From the NCBI GenBank assembly GCA_030620095.1, contig JAUTXW010003811.1, positions 814,001-878,000 of the forward strand: a stretch of DNA of 64,000 bases, in the 5' to 3' direction. Every line of letters starts with the position of its first letter. Position 1 is the stretch's first letter. The stretch comes from Kuschelorhynchus macadamiae. Lineage: Eukaryota; Arthropoda; Insecta; Coleoptera; Curculionidae. The notes below the pieces were generated by a model. That model did no database searches and had not been told where the DNA came from. It worked only from the letters and a program-made list of their open reading frames with translations. Shown here in pieces: positions 11,075 through 23,294 of the stretch. Made by a program: the position numbers and the translations under genes.

Positions 11075-11300
11075 CGTAAGAATTTTTGTAATTATTATAA
11101 CTACTACACATTCGGTTAATTGGTGAAAACTTGCAAATGTTTGTACTACAAGGGGGCAGATAAAGGGTATTAGAACTAAGGAAGTTTAAAGTAGGAACAC
11201 GAAAATTTAACATTGACAATAATTCTTTAGAAATAATAATATTATGTATAAGTTTATGAAGAAATAGCTGAGAAAAACACAAGCATCTCTCGTCCAAGAT
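11075..11300 (-). pseudogene. LINE reverse-transcriptase C-terminal fragment
   Basis: The minus strand encodes MDERCLCFSQLFLHKLIHNI, then LLSMLNFRVPTLNF, YLPPCSTNICKFSPINRMCS and SYDIF. The order (Arg-x-x-x-x-x-x-Leu-His-Lys-x-I, then FRVP, then NxxxxSPxNRxCxxYN, then DIF) resembles the C-terminal tail of Jockey-group LINE polymerases. No palm domain remains. The open frame continues to the left into low-complexity sequence and the TA tract, which is not real coding. Confidence 0.5.
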
Positions 11301-12454
11301 TGTTGAAGAAAGTCGATTCCTGAAGTGTGTTAACTATTTAATTTCTGTGTAGTGGAATTCTGTAAAAAGGAGTTGTGGATAGAGGCAAATTTAACCATTT
11401 TTTATTTCTTTTCAGTTATTTAAGAACTACTTCCGCCATTTTGATTTTTTTAGGCCTAGCCCTCGCAGCTCATATTAACTAACAGAAAAATTTTTGGATG
11501 CTTCAGTCCAATAGTGTAATCAGGGGGGGGGTAGGTGCATAATAGATTTTTTAATTGTTCCAGCGCTCTGGACCTTTATTTATAATTTTGGTGCCAGTAA
11601 TTATTATTTAAATACTGTTTCATAAAACATACCTATTATTTTCTTTCCAGAGAAAGTGTTGTCATAATTGAATCAATTCATATAATCTTTCATCTAATTT
11701 TTTGGAGTAAAACATCGCAACGGTGAATCTTTCTAGATTTCTTGGGGGCCTCTGATTTTGGAAATTGTAAAATTAATTTCCATTTTAGCGATTTATGGTA
11801 TATGGTAGTAATAACTATAAGAAAAATGGCTGATTGCATATTAATTTAATTTAATCAACTTTGCGATTTCGTTCATTGACCGTTATCAAAAACGCATGAT
11901 GACATAAAGAAAGGTACGCATTCCTTTGAGCGCGCAAATGAGCAAGCAATAATGCGGAATAAAAAAAACCTTATCTAATACCGCGTCTATTATTTACATG
12001 GCAGAGAACAACAAAAAGAGAAACACAAACACACTGATGACTCGTTCAGATACGAGAGTCCGAAAACCACCGCTGCGTATAGCTGTTCTCTGGTTTATAA
12101 TGTTGTCTACGTTGCTTTTTTGTTTTTTGGTTTGATCAGTCTACCGTGATCGAATTTTACTGTATGGTGTATTGTTTCGTGAATACGAATCACTTCGGCA
12201 TGATGACTTTTTGAATGTTTAACTTTTTGGTCGATGAACATACGTAATGTAGGAATGTTTGAAGTTTTAACTGAAAAAAATTGGCAAATTGGCTTCATTC
12301 AAAATTTTCCTCGTTTTAAATCCTTTTATAAAGGAAACTAAAGCATGGCCTAGTTGAATTCAGCAGGTAGTTATTTAGTTATATATACAGGGTATCCCAT
12401 TTTCGCGTCAAGGGCTACTTTTTTGTGAAATTAAAGATGGCGCTAGCGGAATTT
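11301..12454. other. No gene recognised; one solo terminal motif
   Basis: AT-rich DNA. At about 12387 the sequence TATACAGGGTATCCCATTTT resembles the outer end of the DD41D elements, but I found no partner end. A minus-strand ORF at 12107-12298 has no recognisable motif. Confidence 0.4.
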
Positions 12455-12579
12455 TCGTAGCTCTTTTTTGAGGTACAGGACTCACTATTTTGAAATTCAC
12501 AGATTCTCTCACTATGATTTTCCGTGAATAAAGAGAATACATTGATGTTTCTACATAATTTCGATAACGGCACATTATC

Positions 12580-12592
12580 TTCACTATCGTTC
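12580..12592. repeat. Target-site duplication of the RTE insert, left copy
   Basis: TTCACTATCGTTC, identical to 14139-14151. The copies border the RTE element exactly. Confidence 0.85.
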
Positions 12593-14138
12593 TTCTTCTT
12601 CTTCCTGGTGCCGTATCCGCTCAGTGAACGTTGGCAGTCATCATCGCCATGGTTACCCTGTTCGCAGCTGCCCGGAACAATTCAATTGATGTCATTCCAA
12701 ACCACTGCCTAATGATTTTTCAGCCATGAGGTGCGCCTTCTACCTGGTCCTCTTCTTCCTTTAATTTTGCCTTGCATGATAATAAAGCATATTTCTCTCC
12801 TCGCATGATGTGGCCAAAATAGGAGAGCTTCCTTTTCTTGATAGTTTTCAGTACTTCTGTTGACTGAAAGCCCATTCTTCTTATTACCTCTTCATTGGTG
12901 ATATGATCAACCCAACTGATTTTAAGGATGCAGCGGTACACCCACATTTCAAATGCTTCAACTCTTCTGCAAGTAGCCTCCGTTAGTGTCTAAGATTCAA
13001 CACCATACAGCAACACCGAACACACATAACAGCTTACAATTCTTCTCCGCAATTGGAGGCTGAGAGAATTGCTGCTTAACACTGACCTCATTCTAAGAAA
13101 GACTGATCTTGCTTTCTCTATCCTCTGACGAATTTCTCTTGAATGGTCCCAGTCATCATTTAACAAGCATCCTAAGTATGCAATATAGTCTACTCTCTGT
13201 ATCGTCTTGTTATTAATGACTAATTGTTGATTGACGTGATTATTTTTACTAATAATCATGTATTTGGTTTTTGACGCATTTAAGTTGAGACCGCATTCAC
13301 TACCATGTTCTGCTAATCGTTCCAATAATGCTTGCATACCCTCAAAGGTGTCTGCCAAAAGAATGGTGTCATCAGCGTATCGGATATTGTTGATGTGTTC
13401 TCCATTCACAGAAATGCCTTCTGAAAGATTTTCAATTGCATCGGCAAAGAGTTCCTCCGAATACACATTGAATAGCAGGGGTGATAACACACAACCCTGA
13501 CGGACTCCTCGTCGATCTTATCTCATCCGTCAGTCCATCCTCTACTCTCACTGCAGCCTTCTGTCTCCAGTACAGGTTTTCGATTATTTTGATGTCACTC
13601 TCATCTATTCCTGTCCTTTTCAAAATATCGATCATTTTATCGTGTTTAACCTTGTCAAACGCTTTCTCGAAGTCCACAAAACGTGCATATACATCACAAT
13701 TCGTGTCCCTACAGCGTTGTATTAAAACCTGCACTGCGAAAAGTGCCTCCCTCGTCCCCAATCCATTTCTAAATCCAAATTGAGTGTTACTGATACGGAC
13801 TTCAAGATGTCTGTATATGCGCTCATGTATAATTTTCAGGAATAATTTCAGTATATGACTCATTAAACTGATGGTTCTGTATTCTTCACATTTCCGCGCC
13901 GTTGGTTTTTTGGGTAGGACAATAAAGGTCGACGTGAGCCACTCCTCCGGCAGATTTCCGGACTCATAAATGGCTCTCCATTAAACAGCCCCAGCACTTC
14001 TACCGGTATTTCGTCTGGGCCACAAGCTTTTCCGTTCTTCATTCTTGCCATTGCTTTTTCTACTTCATGCTTTGTTATAGGTGGTCCTAGGAGAGGTTGT
14101 GTTTCTTCACGATTTGCATTTCTGACATCATCAAAGAG
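12593..14138 (-). mobile_element. 5'-truncated RTE-clade LINE inserted in Tigger
   Basis: The element reads leftward and ends in a (GAA)n-type tail (ttcttcttcttc on the plus strand at 12592-12603). A 13-bp target duplication flanks it, the length expected from LINE target-primed integration. The endonuclease half is missing, which is ordinary 5' truncation. Confidence 0.85.
12720..14138 (-). pseudogene. RTE-type reverse transcriptase, truncated and frameshifted
   Basis: In order along the minus strand: KNGKACGPDEIPVEVLGLF, then MSHILKLFLKIIHERIYRHL, FGFRNGLGTREALFAVQVLI, FVDFEKAFDKVKHDKMID (palm Asp), the RQG-x-SP step (broken by a frameshift near 13500, where LCVITPA and MLSPLLFNVYSEEL lie in different frames), NIRYADDTILLAD (YADD catalytic pair), LNASKTKYMII, LYGVES, and a tail with KKRKLSYFGHIMRG. 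The protein is close in layout to the nearly complete copy at 54751-57614. Breaks: a deletion near 13950, frameshifts near 13860 and 13500, and a stop near 12990. Confidence 0.88.
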
Positions 14139-14151
14139 TTCACTATCGTTC
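14139..14151. repeat. Target-site duplication of the RTE insert, right copy
   Basis: TTCACTATCGTTC, identical to 12580-12592. Beyond it the Tigger transposase frame resumes. Confidence 0.85.
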
Positions 14152-14984
14152 ACTCATGCAATTGCTATTAATAATGAAGCATCTCCAATTCGATTAGACA
14201 ATACAGTTAATATACGTTCAACGTTTTCCTCGAGAATTTCGTAGAATCCAGCTGTGCGGAAGCAGTTATTGATGGTCTTGGGTTCGACTTTTTTCCATGC
14301 AGCAACAATCCAAATCAAGGCACTTACAACATTTATGGATTGTTCCAATTGTTCGGTTGATTTAAAATACTCCCTGGATGACAAAAGTCGTTTGATAAAA
14401 AACTTTCTGTAGTAGTTTTTAAATCACGCCCTGGTCCAATGGCTGGCAATATGATGTCGTATTTGGCGGTAAAAAAATTATTTTAACATTTTTTAACTCA
14501 AGTTTTGGGTGAGACGCAGCATTACCCAAAAATAAAAGTATGTTTCGGTTTTGCCTTTGCATTTTTCGGTCAAATTTCATCAACCAATCCGACATTATAT
14601 TCCTTGTCATCCATGCTTTCTTGTTATAGTACCATTCGAGTGGCAATTTTTCTATGCCAGATCATTTAAAACAACGGGGTTTTTTACTTTTTCCAGTGCA
14701 TTTTCTTTTTCTCCATTCATAGCGGAGCAAAGTAAAATAGTGAGTCTTTCCTTGGACGCTTTCACGCCAGCACATGTTTCGCCTTTTAAAGAAAACCTTT
14801 TATTTGGCAAGGTGCTCTTAGCATAGATCTAAATATTGTCCATAATGTACAATAGAAATTAAATGCATTAAATGTGGGTTTTTCAAAGATTATCTGAACA
14901 TCTGTCCGTTGTTGAGAGTGTCCGTTATCAAGAGGGTTTAATACATATACTGACGGTCGGTGACTTCATAATTGTCCGTTCAGC

Positions 14985-15030
14985 ACAGGTGTTCATTGTT
15001 CGGAGGTGTCCGTTAAGGGAGGTTTCACTG
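14985..15030. repeat. Tigger terminal inverted repeat
   Basis: The minus strand begins CAGTGAAACCTCCCTTAACG followed by GACACCTCCGAACAATGAAC. It is adjacent to TA at 15031-15032. Confidence 0.8.
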
Positions 15031-15032
15031 TA

Positions 15033-15610
15033 TTATGAAAAACAAGTTCAAAATTCTAGATTTTCTAAAATTTTCTTTTGTGACCAATTAGTAGTCCAAT
15101 TAGTAGGTAGTAGTAGTAAGCTATGGCTAAATTGTCTGGAACAAAAAGCAAAATGTCAAATACTTTGCGGTTTTGTCAAATTGATTAATAACGAAATATT
15201 TTGTTGTTTTGGTGTTTCTATTAACTGTATACTATATTTAATTTACTTTTTACAATAATGATTGTCTCCAGTCTAATGAAAATCCTCAAGAAACTTCTGA
15301 ATTATATTAAGAAATATAACGTATTTTGAGGGCTGTGGTTAGGATAATATCTTAGGAGTCCATTTTGATCATATTAGATATACAGAGAGAAGGCAACTTT
15401 TCCGAGATTTAAAGCAAATTTAGTTTAGCAGTCTCATCCTAAAACAATCCCCAGACAAGATATAAAGGGACGCCTTCATCTTCTTGCCAGAAAATAAAGG
15501 CATCGCCTAATGCTTAAATAATTTTGCAAAAATATAAGTATCACCTATATAAATTCTATATAGTTCAACATTTCCCCGGCGATGCAGAGCGCTAAATGTT
15601 GTTTTGCCCA
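15033..15610. other. No gene recognised
   Basis: AT-rich DNA between the Tigger end and a DD41D C-terminal fragment. No motif seen. Confidence 0.4.
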
Positions 15611-15629
15611 TGACATTTACAACAAATCC

Positions 15630-15851
15630 ATAGTGATAAATCTTCTATCGATTTTAGATATTTTCTTATGGGGTTTTATGCAAAATAAAATATATAAAAC
15701 ACGATATCAGTCTGTAACAGAGCTTAGTGCGACAATCGATTTAACTTTTCAAAATTTGCAAAGAAGGCCTATGATTCTTTTGAACGCTATTAAAAGAATA
15801 GGTAACGAAAATGTGCCAATTTTGCATACGGGAAAATGGCCGTCAATTTGA
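15630..15851 (+). pseudogene. DD41D transposase C-terminal fragment
   Basis: The frame reads LLSILDIFLWGFMQNKIYKT, which matches the third catalytic block (SPDLTPLDFFLWG) of the DD41D copies, followed by VTELSATIDLTFQNLQRR, ILLNAIKRIG and a stop. Nothing of the first two catalytic blocks is seen upstream. No inverted repeats were found. Confidence 0.6.
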
Positions 15852-16831
15852 AAACCACCTTTGAAAAATCTTTGCTTTTTCACAATTTGGTTTTTTTTAT
15901 GTTTTTCCTAACTAAAGTGTTAAAGAAGATTAGGTAATTATTGTTTTGATTTGAGTAAAATTCTATAATTTTATCACGATTAAGGTAATAAAAGTGTAAT
16001 AAATTATTAAAAGTTTATTACATCTGTAGTATAATAATTAATTACATGAATTCTGTTTTTAATACATTTTATCCATAGCCTAACTACCCACTAATTGGAC
16101 ACAAAAAAAATTTTAGAAAATCTCAAATTGTGAGCTTGTTTTTCATAACTGCATACATATATATTTTTGGAAAGCTCACATTATTCCTGATAAATATAAA
16201 GAATAATATACAGGGTCTCCCATTTAAAAAAAAATAATGTAGGGTCCGATAACTTTTTGACCAGACCCCTTATACTTATTATGTATAGGGTGAGTCAAGA
16301 GTAAATTTCATTTGTTTCGGGAATTACAAAGTATTATTTTTGAGTATACAGGGTGGTTCAGAAAAGTGTTATATATGTTTTTTTTTAAGAGAACATCCTA
16401 TTTTTTAAATTTATTTTTAGATGTTGCGTAAAAAATATAACTCTTTACTATTACTATTATATTATTGATGTTATATACCTAAATCTAATAGTTTTTCTAA
16501 TATTTCAATTCTTTTCTAAAATACTGTAGTTTAGGTTTGTTAAAAAATTGCCTGTAGCACCATTGTTTCTGAAGGTGGAACACTCATAATTGGTAGGAGC
16601 GTACTGTAGAAGAACTTTGAGTTAGATACTACAGAGTGTTCAAAATTTTTATTTTAATGGTAATCATAAGGAGCTACATCTTGTTAAATCCACATTAGTT
16701 CTCTTTCAAAGTTATCAACTTCTTCAAGAAATTAAGATTATGCGTTTTAAAAAAAATTTAGATATCTAGGCTCGTTAAACGATCCGTAGAAAAAAAAATG
16801 GATCCATAATTTGAAAATTTAGTATTTCATA
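15852..16831. other. Solo terminal-repeat fragments, no gene
   Basis: At 16209-16275 a unit starting CAGGGTCTCCCATTTAAAAA, then TAGGGTCCGATAACTTTTTG, resembles 36725-36790. Near 16360 TATACAGGGTGGTTCAGAAA is another solo end. These look like parts of long DD41D-type terminal repeats. No coding region is supported. Confidence 0.5.
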
Positions 16832-16972
16832 CCATACGTAAGACGACCAGTGGTTTTGCTTTTGAACTTCCCGGGCCCCAAATGGATTAACTGTTAAATA
16901 ATGATGCATGTTATGGCAGTTAACTACTCCATTTCGGCGAAAACTAGCGTCATCAGAAAACTTTATTTTGGA
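16832..16972 (-). pseudogene. DD41D transposase fragment around the first catalytic Asp
   Basis: The minus strand reads KIKFSDDASFRRNGVVNCHN, then MHHYLTVNPFGARE and HWSSYVWYEI. This is the block FSDEA-F-x-x-NG-x-VN-x-HN-x-HYW of the DD41D family, with the Trp after Tyr lost. The fragment is about 47 codons; neighbouring blocks are gone. Confidence 0.7.
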
Positions 16973-18098
<1,126 letters not shown>

Positions 18099-18889
18099 GT
18101 TTTGCACAAATGTGTCGTCTTTTATGTATAGTAAGGTTATTTGTTGCCATAACAATTTAGTCTTCTTGGATTATGGGAGGATGCAGTCAAATAACGGAGG
18201 AGGTGTAGTAAACGAAACATGCATAAATTGAAATTACCCAAAAACTCGGTGTCTCTTTAAGAAGTTAAATTGTTGTAATAATTAAATGAATCTATATCTT
18301 CCTATTTTGGGACCCTGTCAAGGGCAAAAATTTCTCCCTCCAATTCTGAAATCTTTTAATCCCACATCAAGAAAGCTTTCCTTTTTCAGTACTTAGAACT
18401 GCTATCCTTCTGGCTTTTAGGTGCTTCAACTTTATTTACGTATTCCTTAATATTATATTAATTTAAATAAATCATAATACTCCAAAGTTAAATAGGCAAA
18501 ATTCATCATCCCAGCTAAAAGCTCTTAGACATAGATTGTTGCAAACTTTGGATCTGACTTTCGATATTCAGACAGTCGTTACATCTTATTGGATGTCATT
18601 CAAAGGTATTATGGATGCCGAGACTTAAAATTTAATTAAACTTTGCATAGGTTCTTGCAATGTAAATTCAGTAATGTCAAGTCTCACCTTTCCGAACCTG
18701 TTTAATCCTGAAATTATATTGGCTAAGTTTATAATATTTATCTAAAGCAAGGTTTAATTAGGTTAATTTTATAAAAAGTTCAGACCTGTGCATTGAGGTA
18801 CATATGTCAATCAGTACTGTTTCCTTGGCGGTACTCAATGCCAGTAGGGCTGTTCATGAATGCAATTTTTCTCGAATCGAGAGAAAAGG
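18099..18889. other. No gene recognised
   Basis: AT-rich DNA with no supported feature. Confidence 0.4.
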
Positions 18890-19045
18890 TCATCTGAATA
18901 GTCACCATGGTTACCAGATTTGAGGCTATTGGACAATTTTCTGTGGGCAATTTAAAAGCAAAAATATACGCTTGCAAATGGTTCTTTAGATATGCTGGGG
19001 ATTCAGAAGAAGTTATTATTCAAACTGAAGCAACCGGCATAGTAT
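18890..19045 (+). pseudogene. Probable DD41D transposase fragment around the third Asp
   Basis: The frame reads SPWLPDLRLLDNFLWAI, stop, KQKYTLANGSLDMLGIQKKL. The pattern W/SP-x-x-PDL-x-x-LD-x-FLWG-x-x-K-x-K-x-Y matches the third catalytic block of this family (WPARSPDLTPLDFFLWG). The match is short and decayed, so this is less sure than the other copies. Confidence 0.45.
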
Positions 19046-20640
19046 TTAAATTTTAATTCACATTAAAAACATAAACTTTATAAACAGATAAAATCGATTA
19101 ACCAAAATAAGGATAGACATTTTTCAGATGGGATGAATTGAACTGATCTGCAAAAAATTAATTTAATGGCACTCGCGGCAAAGAAAACTGAAATAAAAAA
19201 ATTTAGACATAAGAAATCGACATAAATCGATGTTCACCAAAAATGGACGAAATAGAAAAATTCAAAGGCGCGGTGGTCTCTGTTACGCCGCATAAAAACC
19301 ATAAAAGTTCCACTTTCTGATCGAACAATGTTTACGGATTGCATCTGAATCTAGATGGCCGTGCATAAAAAAGATTGTCACACTCGAATGGTCGTGTCTA
19401 CGTGTCCGCAACAGCGTGAAGTTAACCGCGAACCGCGGCCTGGCCGCATGCACCGGAGCCTTTTAAATTCAGGCACAGTGGCGTCATGATAGCGGACACT
19501 TTTTACTCGACTTAGGGCGTATTTTACAACTTAAGTCCTACTTGGAGATTCATCTTTGTATTCACTGATCTTATTTTAAGGTATGTTACACTGATCTTAT
19601 TTTAAGATGTTACAGGATTCCTAGATGTCCATTACCGTTATTATGTATTTTTTTATTCTTTTATATCTAAAATTCTTTGCTATATTTTATAATTGATTTC
19701 ATTTTGAATTGAAAATTCTGTTGTCAATAGTTTTATCTTTCTATTTAAGTGCTGAAATATGTCTGCATTCTTTTGCTTTATTTATATTTATATTTTCATT
19801 TTTTTTTTTCGTTTTCCTTGCCTATCATATCATATTTTAATATTTCTGCTTGCGTTATCATTGTCGCATTTTTTTGTCTAACTATGTTACCTAAGGTAAA
19901 TGGGTTGACCATTGAAGGTTAAATATAAAAGTGGCCCATCAAGGTTAAAAATTGCCCTTTGTGGTTGTCCTTGATAAGAATACTTTTCTATTTTGTTTAT
20001 TTGATTCAAATGAAAGGCTAATTATTATTATTATTAACTAACTGTAACACTAATACAGTATTCTACAAAAATATTATGACCATACACACATACTTCTTTA
20101 AAACACATTGAGTCGTCGAACTTCATCAACAATGGAGACTATGTAAATTCAGGAGAATCCTCTATTATTGTATTATTGGCCTTTTTTTCTTCTTCTGTTA
20201 TCAATAGTTAATTCTAGTCTGTCAATATGAACCTCTGACATTGACAAAAAAATGGAAAAATGACCTTAACCTTTTACACCTGTCTTATTAAAAGTAGGAG
20301 ACAGAGAGACCAAGTTGAATACCTTTCCGTTAATAGCTCGATGGTTTTATTTGATGTTTATAACCACACTTTTGAAAGATTATTATATTATTAAATTTGA
20401 ATCGTTTAAATATCATATTCAGTCTTGGTACACTGCATTTCTTAAATTTCTTCCTTACTAACATTAAAGCTTTGAATTCATTTGGTACCAATTAAAATAA
20501 AATAATATGGCGAGTGTCTTTGTTTTTGTTTATATAATAATAATAATAATAACTAGAATTATACAAAGTCAATAAAAATATCAGGCAATTTCTTACGCAA
20601 ATCATGAGTACGTAGAAAACTAAAATCAACCTGAGAACAC
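19046..20640. other. No gene; possible LINE tail and simple repeats
   Basis: A short tandem duplication lies near 19564-19612 (two copies of CACTGATCTTATTTTAAG plus TGTTACA). An (ATT)n tract at 20020-20036 closes an AT-rich stretch and could be the 3' end of a LINE, but I see no coding part for it. A second tract, (ATA)n, is at 20531-20552. A GC-richer patch lies near 19250-19480. Confidence 0.45.
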
Positions 20641-21726
20641 AAAAAGAGTGCCTGGTAAAGGCCGCGGAAATTGTAAGTCCCGGGAGCGTGAAGGCATTTC
20701 AAAATACATCCTTGTCCCGGAATACTGTCGCTGAAAGAGTTACTACAGATAAAAACAAAATCAGACTATTTCATTGCATTTTTTACTGCCTGTGACGAAA
20801 GTATGAATGTGTGTAGTGTGGCGCAACACGCTGTTTTTCTTCGTGTTAATACAGATATCAATGTGTATTAAGAATTACTGGAATTAGTATCATTGCATGA
20901 TACAACAACTGGGAAGGATATTTTCAATGCTGTTTGTGGACTTCTGCAAAAGTACAATTTAGATTTGTCAAAAATGTGTTCCATTGCAACAGACGCAGCT
21001 CCTTCAATGACTGGAGTAAAAAATGGCTTTGTTAAAATATTACAGACAAAGATCAGAAAAGTGGGCGCAGACAAACCAGATTTTCATCATATTCATTGTC
21101 TAATCCACCAAGAAGTTTTATGCTCAAAAGTGATCAAGTTGGAAAGTGTTTTAAAGTCAGTGAAAAAAATTATAAACTTCATAAGGTCACGAAGCCTTAA
21201 TCAGCAACAGTTTTTTTGCATTTTTACGTGATTTATAAAGTGAGTACACTGGTTTACCATATTATGCGGCAGTGCGATGGCTTTCGTATTCTATGGTATA
21301 GTTAGCGCATTACCTTTCTGGAATGACGTCACGCTGGTTTCAAATAACGTATTTCTTATATTATTTATATTTCAGCGATGATTCCTAACCTAAACGTATG
21401 CAGTGATGTAGATAGGAGGGGTGCGTTCAGCACTGGCTAAAGCGAATTTAAAATTGGCATTTTCTGTACAGAAAGCGCTGCAACTTGTCGAAAATGGCTG
21501 GCAAAAAATTAACACTCTCATTGCCATAAAAAAACCCTCATTTTGCACACTTAATACAAAAATAACTATTATAACTTCAAAAACTAAAATTATTTTGCAA
21601 ATAAGACTTTACTAATATAAATTCTTTCATCTTAGTCTTATTCTTTGTTTGCAATGTAATAAATTGACGCCAGTTACCCATTTTCATCAAAGTTATTTTA
21701 ATTCTCAATTACAGACAATACTGAAA

Positions 21727-21922
21727 AAATATTAAGAAAAGGGGAATAACGAACGATGAATCCTTTTCCTCCAGAATGTTTCAAAAACAAAAAGAGGTAA
21801 AAACAAAAATCACAGATTACTTAAAGAACAAAATAAGAGATATGATCTATTGCGTGTATGCTAAAAATGAATATGTTACAATGCAGACTTTGCTTTAAAA
21901 ACTAAAAGAGAGAAATTAATGT
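21727..21922 (+). repeat. Inverted partial copy of the transposase gene
   Basis: This plus-strand stretch repeats, in reverse orientation and with few changes, the part of the Sailor-like gene at about 22943-23135. It encodes QKQKEVKTKITDYLKNKIRD, YAKNEYVTMQTLL, the same residues as in the gene. It lies between the 3' end of the gene and the left inverted repeat. Confidence 0.9.
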
Positions 21923-21949
21923 ATAACTAACTAACTTTAAAAATAAAAA

Positions 21950-23294
21950 CTACTCCCCTTCACTGTCTTCAGAATCAGAACTAAATTCTTCATCGTCACT
22001 GCTGTCTTCGTCGGTACTAATTACAAGTGGCGCAATGTCTGAAGCATCACATATCTGTATTGTCTTCCAAGCTTCTTGGATTACCCTTTCTGTGTGGCTG
22101 ACATAATTTTTCCAATGCTCTGAAGATACTTCATTTATCACTTTTTCCCACATGGCCAAAACTTCCGATGGTGTCCCCTTCAGACTAGCAATGTATTGGT
22201 CGTATTTCCTTTTACACTCAGACCATACCATTTCAATAGCATTAAATTGACAATGGTATGGAGGAAGTCTTAGTATTTTGTGGCCCAAAGGTTTCACATA
22301 TTCGTCAAGGTAGAATGTTTTTTCAATTTTTACAATTTTTTTCTACAATGCTCCATATTTCATCCTTCATGGCCCTCTCTGGGAAGTCAATGTTCTTTTC
22401 TTTTAACCATCCAATCAATCTCTGCTTTGTCCATGATTTTCTTGGAATATCCTCTAAAAGGCCGGAATGATAGCTTGCGTTGTCCATCACTATCAAACTT
22501 TTTGGAGGAAGATTTGGTACCAGCTGATTTTTAAACCAATTTTCAAAATTTTGCTTGTTCATATTGTCATAATAATCTCCGCTTTTTAGTCCACTTTTAA
22601 ATATTAAACTGGCCCCCTTAATAAATCCTTCCTTTGATCCAGCGTGAACTACAATATATCGATGACCTTCACTAGCTTTTTTAGAACTTGTAGACATAGT
22701 GTTATCCTGCCAGCTGTTTCTAAACGAACCTTTACTAAAAATCCAAGTCTCATCAATAAATACGGTGGTACAAGCATCTTGTCCTAGATTTTGATTTTTG
22801 ACATATTCCCTCAAGAAATTGATTCTCTTGTGGACGATGTGGGGCAAATCCATCAGGTATTTTCTATTATTTGATTTCTTCCACTTAAAACCAATACTTT
22901 TTACGTATTTTCTTAGCGAGGTGATGGAAAAATTAAAATATTCATTTATCTCTTTTAGTTTTTTAAGCAAAGTCTGCATTGTAACATATTCATTTTTCGC
23001 ATACATGCAGTAGATCGTATCTCTTATTTTGTTCTTTAAGTAATCTGTAATTTTTGTTTTTACCTCTTTTTGCTTTTGAGACATTCTGGAGGTAAAGGAT
23101 TCATCGCTCGTTATTCCTCTTTTCTTAATATTTATGATTGTTGTATGGCTAAGTTTTGTTGCATTTGAAGCTCGTTCAATTATATTATCAGTTTGCGGAA
23201 GGATTCCATTTTTAGCTTGCTCTTTTTCCAATTGAAAAAAAGCCAAGATATTCAAAACTATTAGCTGTGATTGCTGATTATATCTTCGCGGCAT
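21950..23294 (-). pseudogene. Sailor-like DD82E transposase, one frameshift
   Basis: ATG at 23294 opens MPRRYNQQSQLIVLNILAFF; a helix-turn-helix follows with KLSHTTIINIKKRG. The catalytic core has VFIDETWIFSKGS (first Asp, near 22770), KSWQD-like NSWQDNTMS, LIVMDNASYHS (second Asp, near 22490) and LPPYHCQFNAIEMVWSE (Glu, near 22230). After correcting one extra A in the 7-A run near 22337, the second Asp and the Glu are 82 residues apart, the spacing given to the Sailor family. The C-terminus is very acidic (DEDSSDDEEFSSDSEDSEGE). Apart from the single frameshift the gene of about 450 codons looks intact, so it may be rather young. Confidence 0.88.

Larger units (their letters stand above)
12480..14850 (-). 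pseudogene. Tigger (DDE_1, pogo-like) transposase, split
   Basis: Reading leftward from 14850: a degraded first catalytic block (MDNI, normally DETG), LPNKRFSLKGETCAGVKASK, ERLTILLCSAMNGEKE, KNPVVLNDL, then EWYYNKKAWMTRNIMSDWL, FDRKMQRQNRNILLFLGNA and LPPNTTSYCQPLDQGVI with the third Asp. The second catalytic Asp in the LFLDNA block is Gly here, so this copy cannot cut DNA. Sequence after the RTE insert (12580 downward) carries the frame on as DNVPLSKL. The N-terminal helix-turn-helix (CENP-B type) region is missing. Several stops and a frameshift near 14405 are present. Confidence 0.85.
12455..15030 (-). mobile_element. Tigger/pogo-type element, interrupted by an RTE LINE
   Basis: The right end is the complement of CAGTGAAACCTCCCTTAACG (outer base 15030, next to TA 15031-15032), which is the standard Tigger terminal repeat. 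A second related motif (gtgtccgttatcaagagggt) lies about 100 bases inside. The transposase reads leftward. The RTE insert at 12593-14138 splits the 3' part. No matching left terminal repeat is seen, so the left limit given (about 12455) is approximate and the element is probably truncated. Confidence 0.8.

Noticed and set aside
12107..12298. 63-codon minus-strand frame
   Set aside because: No motif, no partner, and within the length expected by chance in AT-rich DNA.
13258..13783. Plus-strand frames across the RTE reverse transcriptase
   Set aside because: They are antisense to the clear minus-strand polymerase motifs (YADD, FEKAFD) and have no motif of their own.
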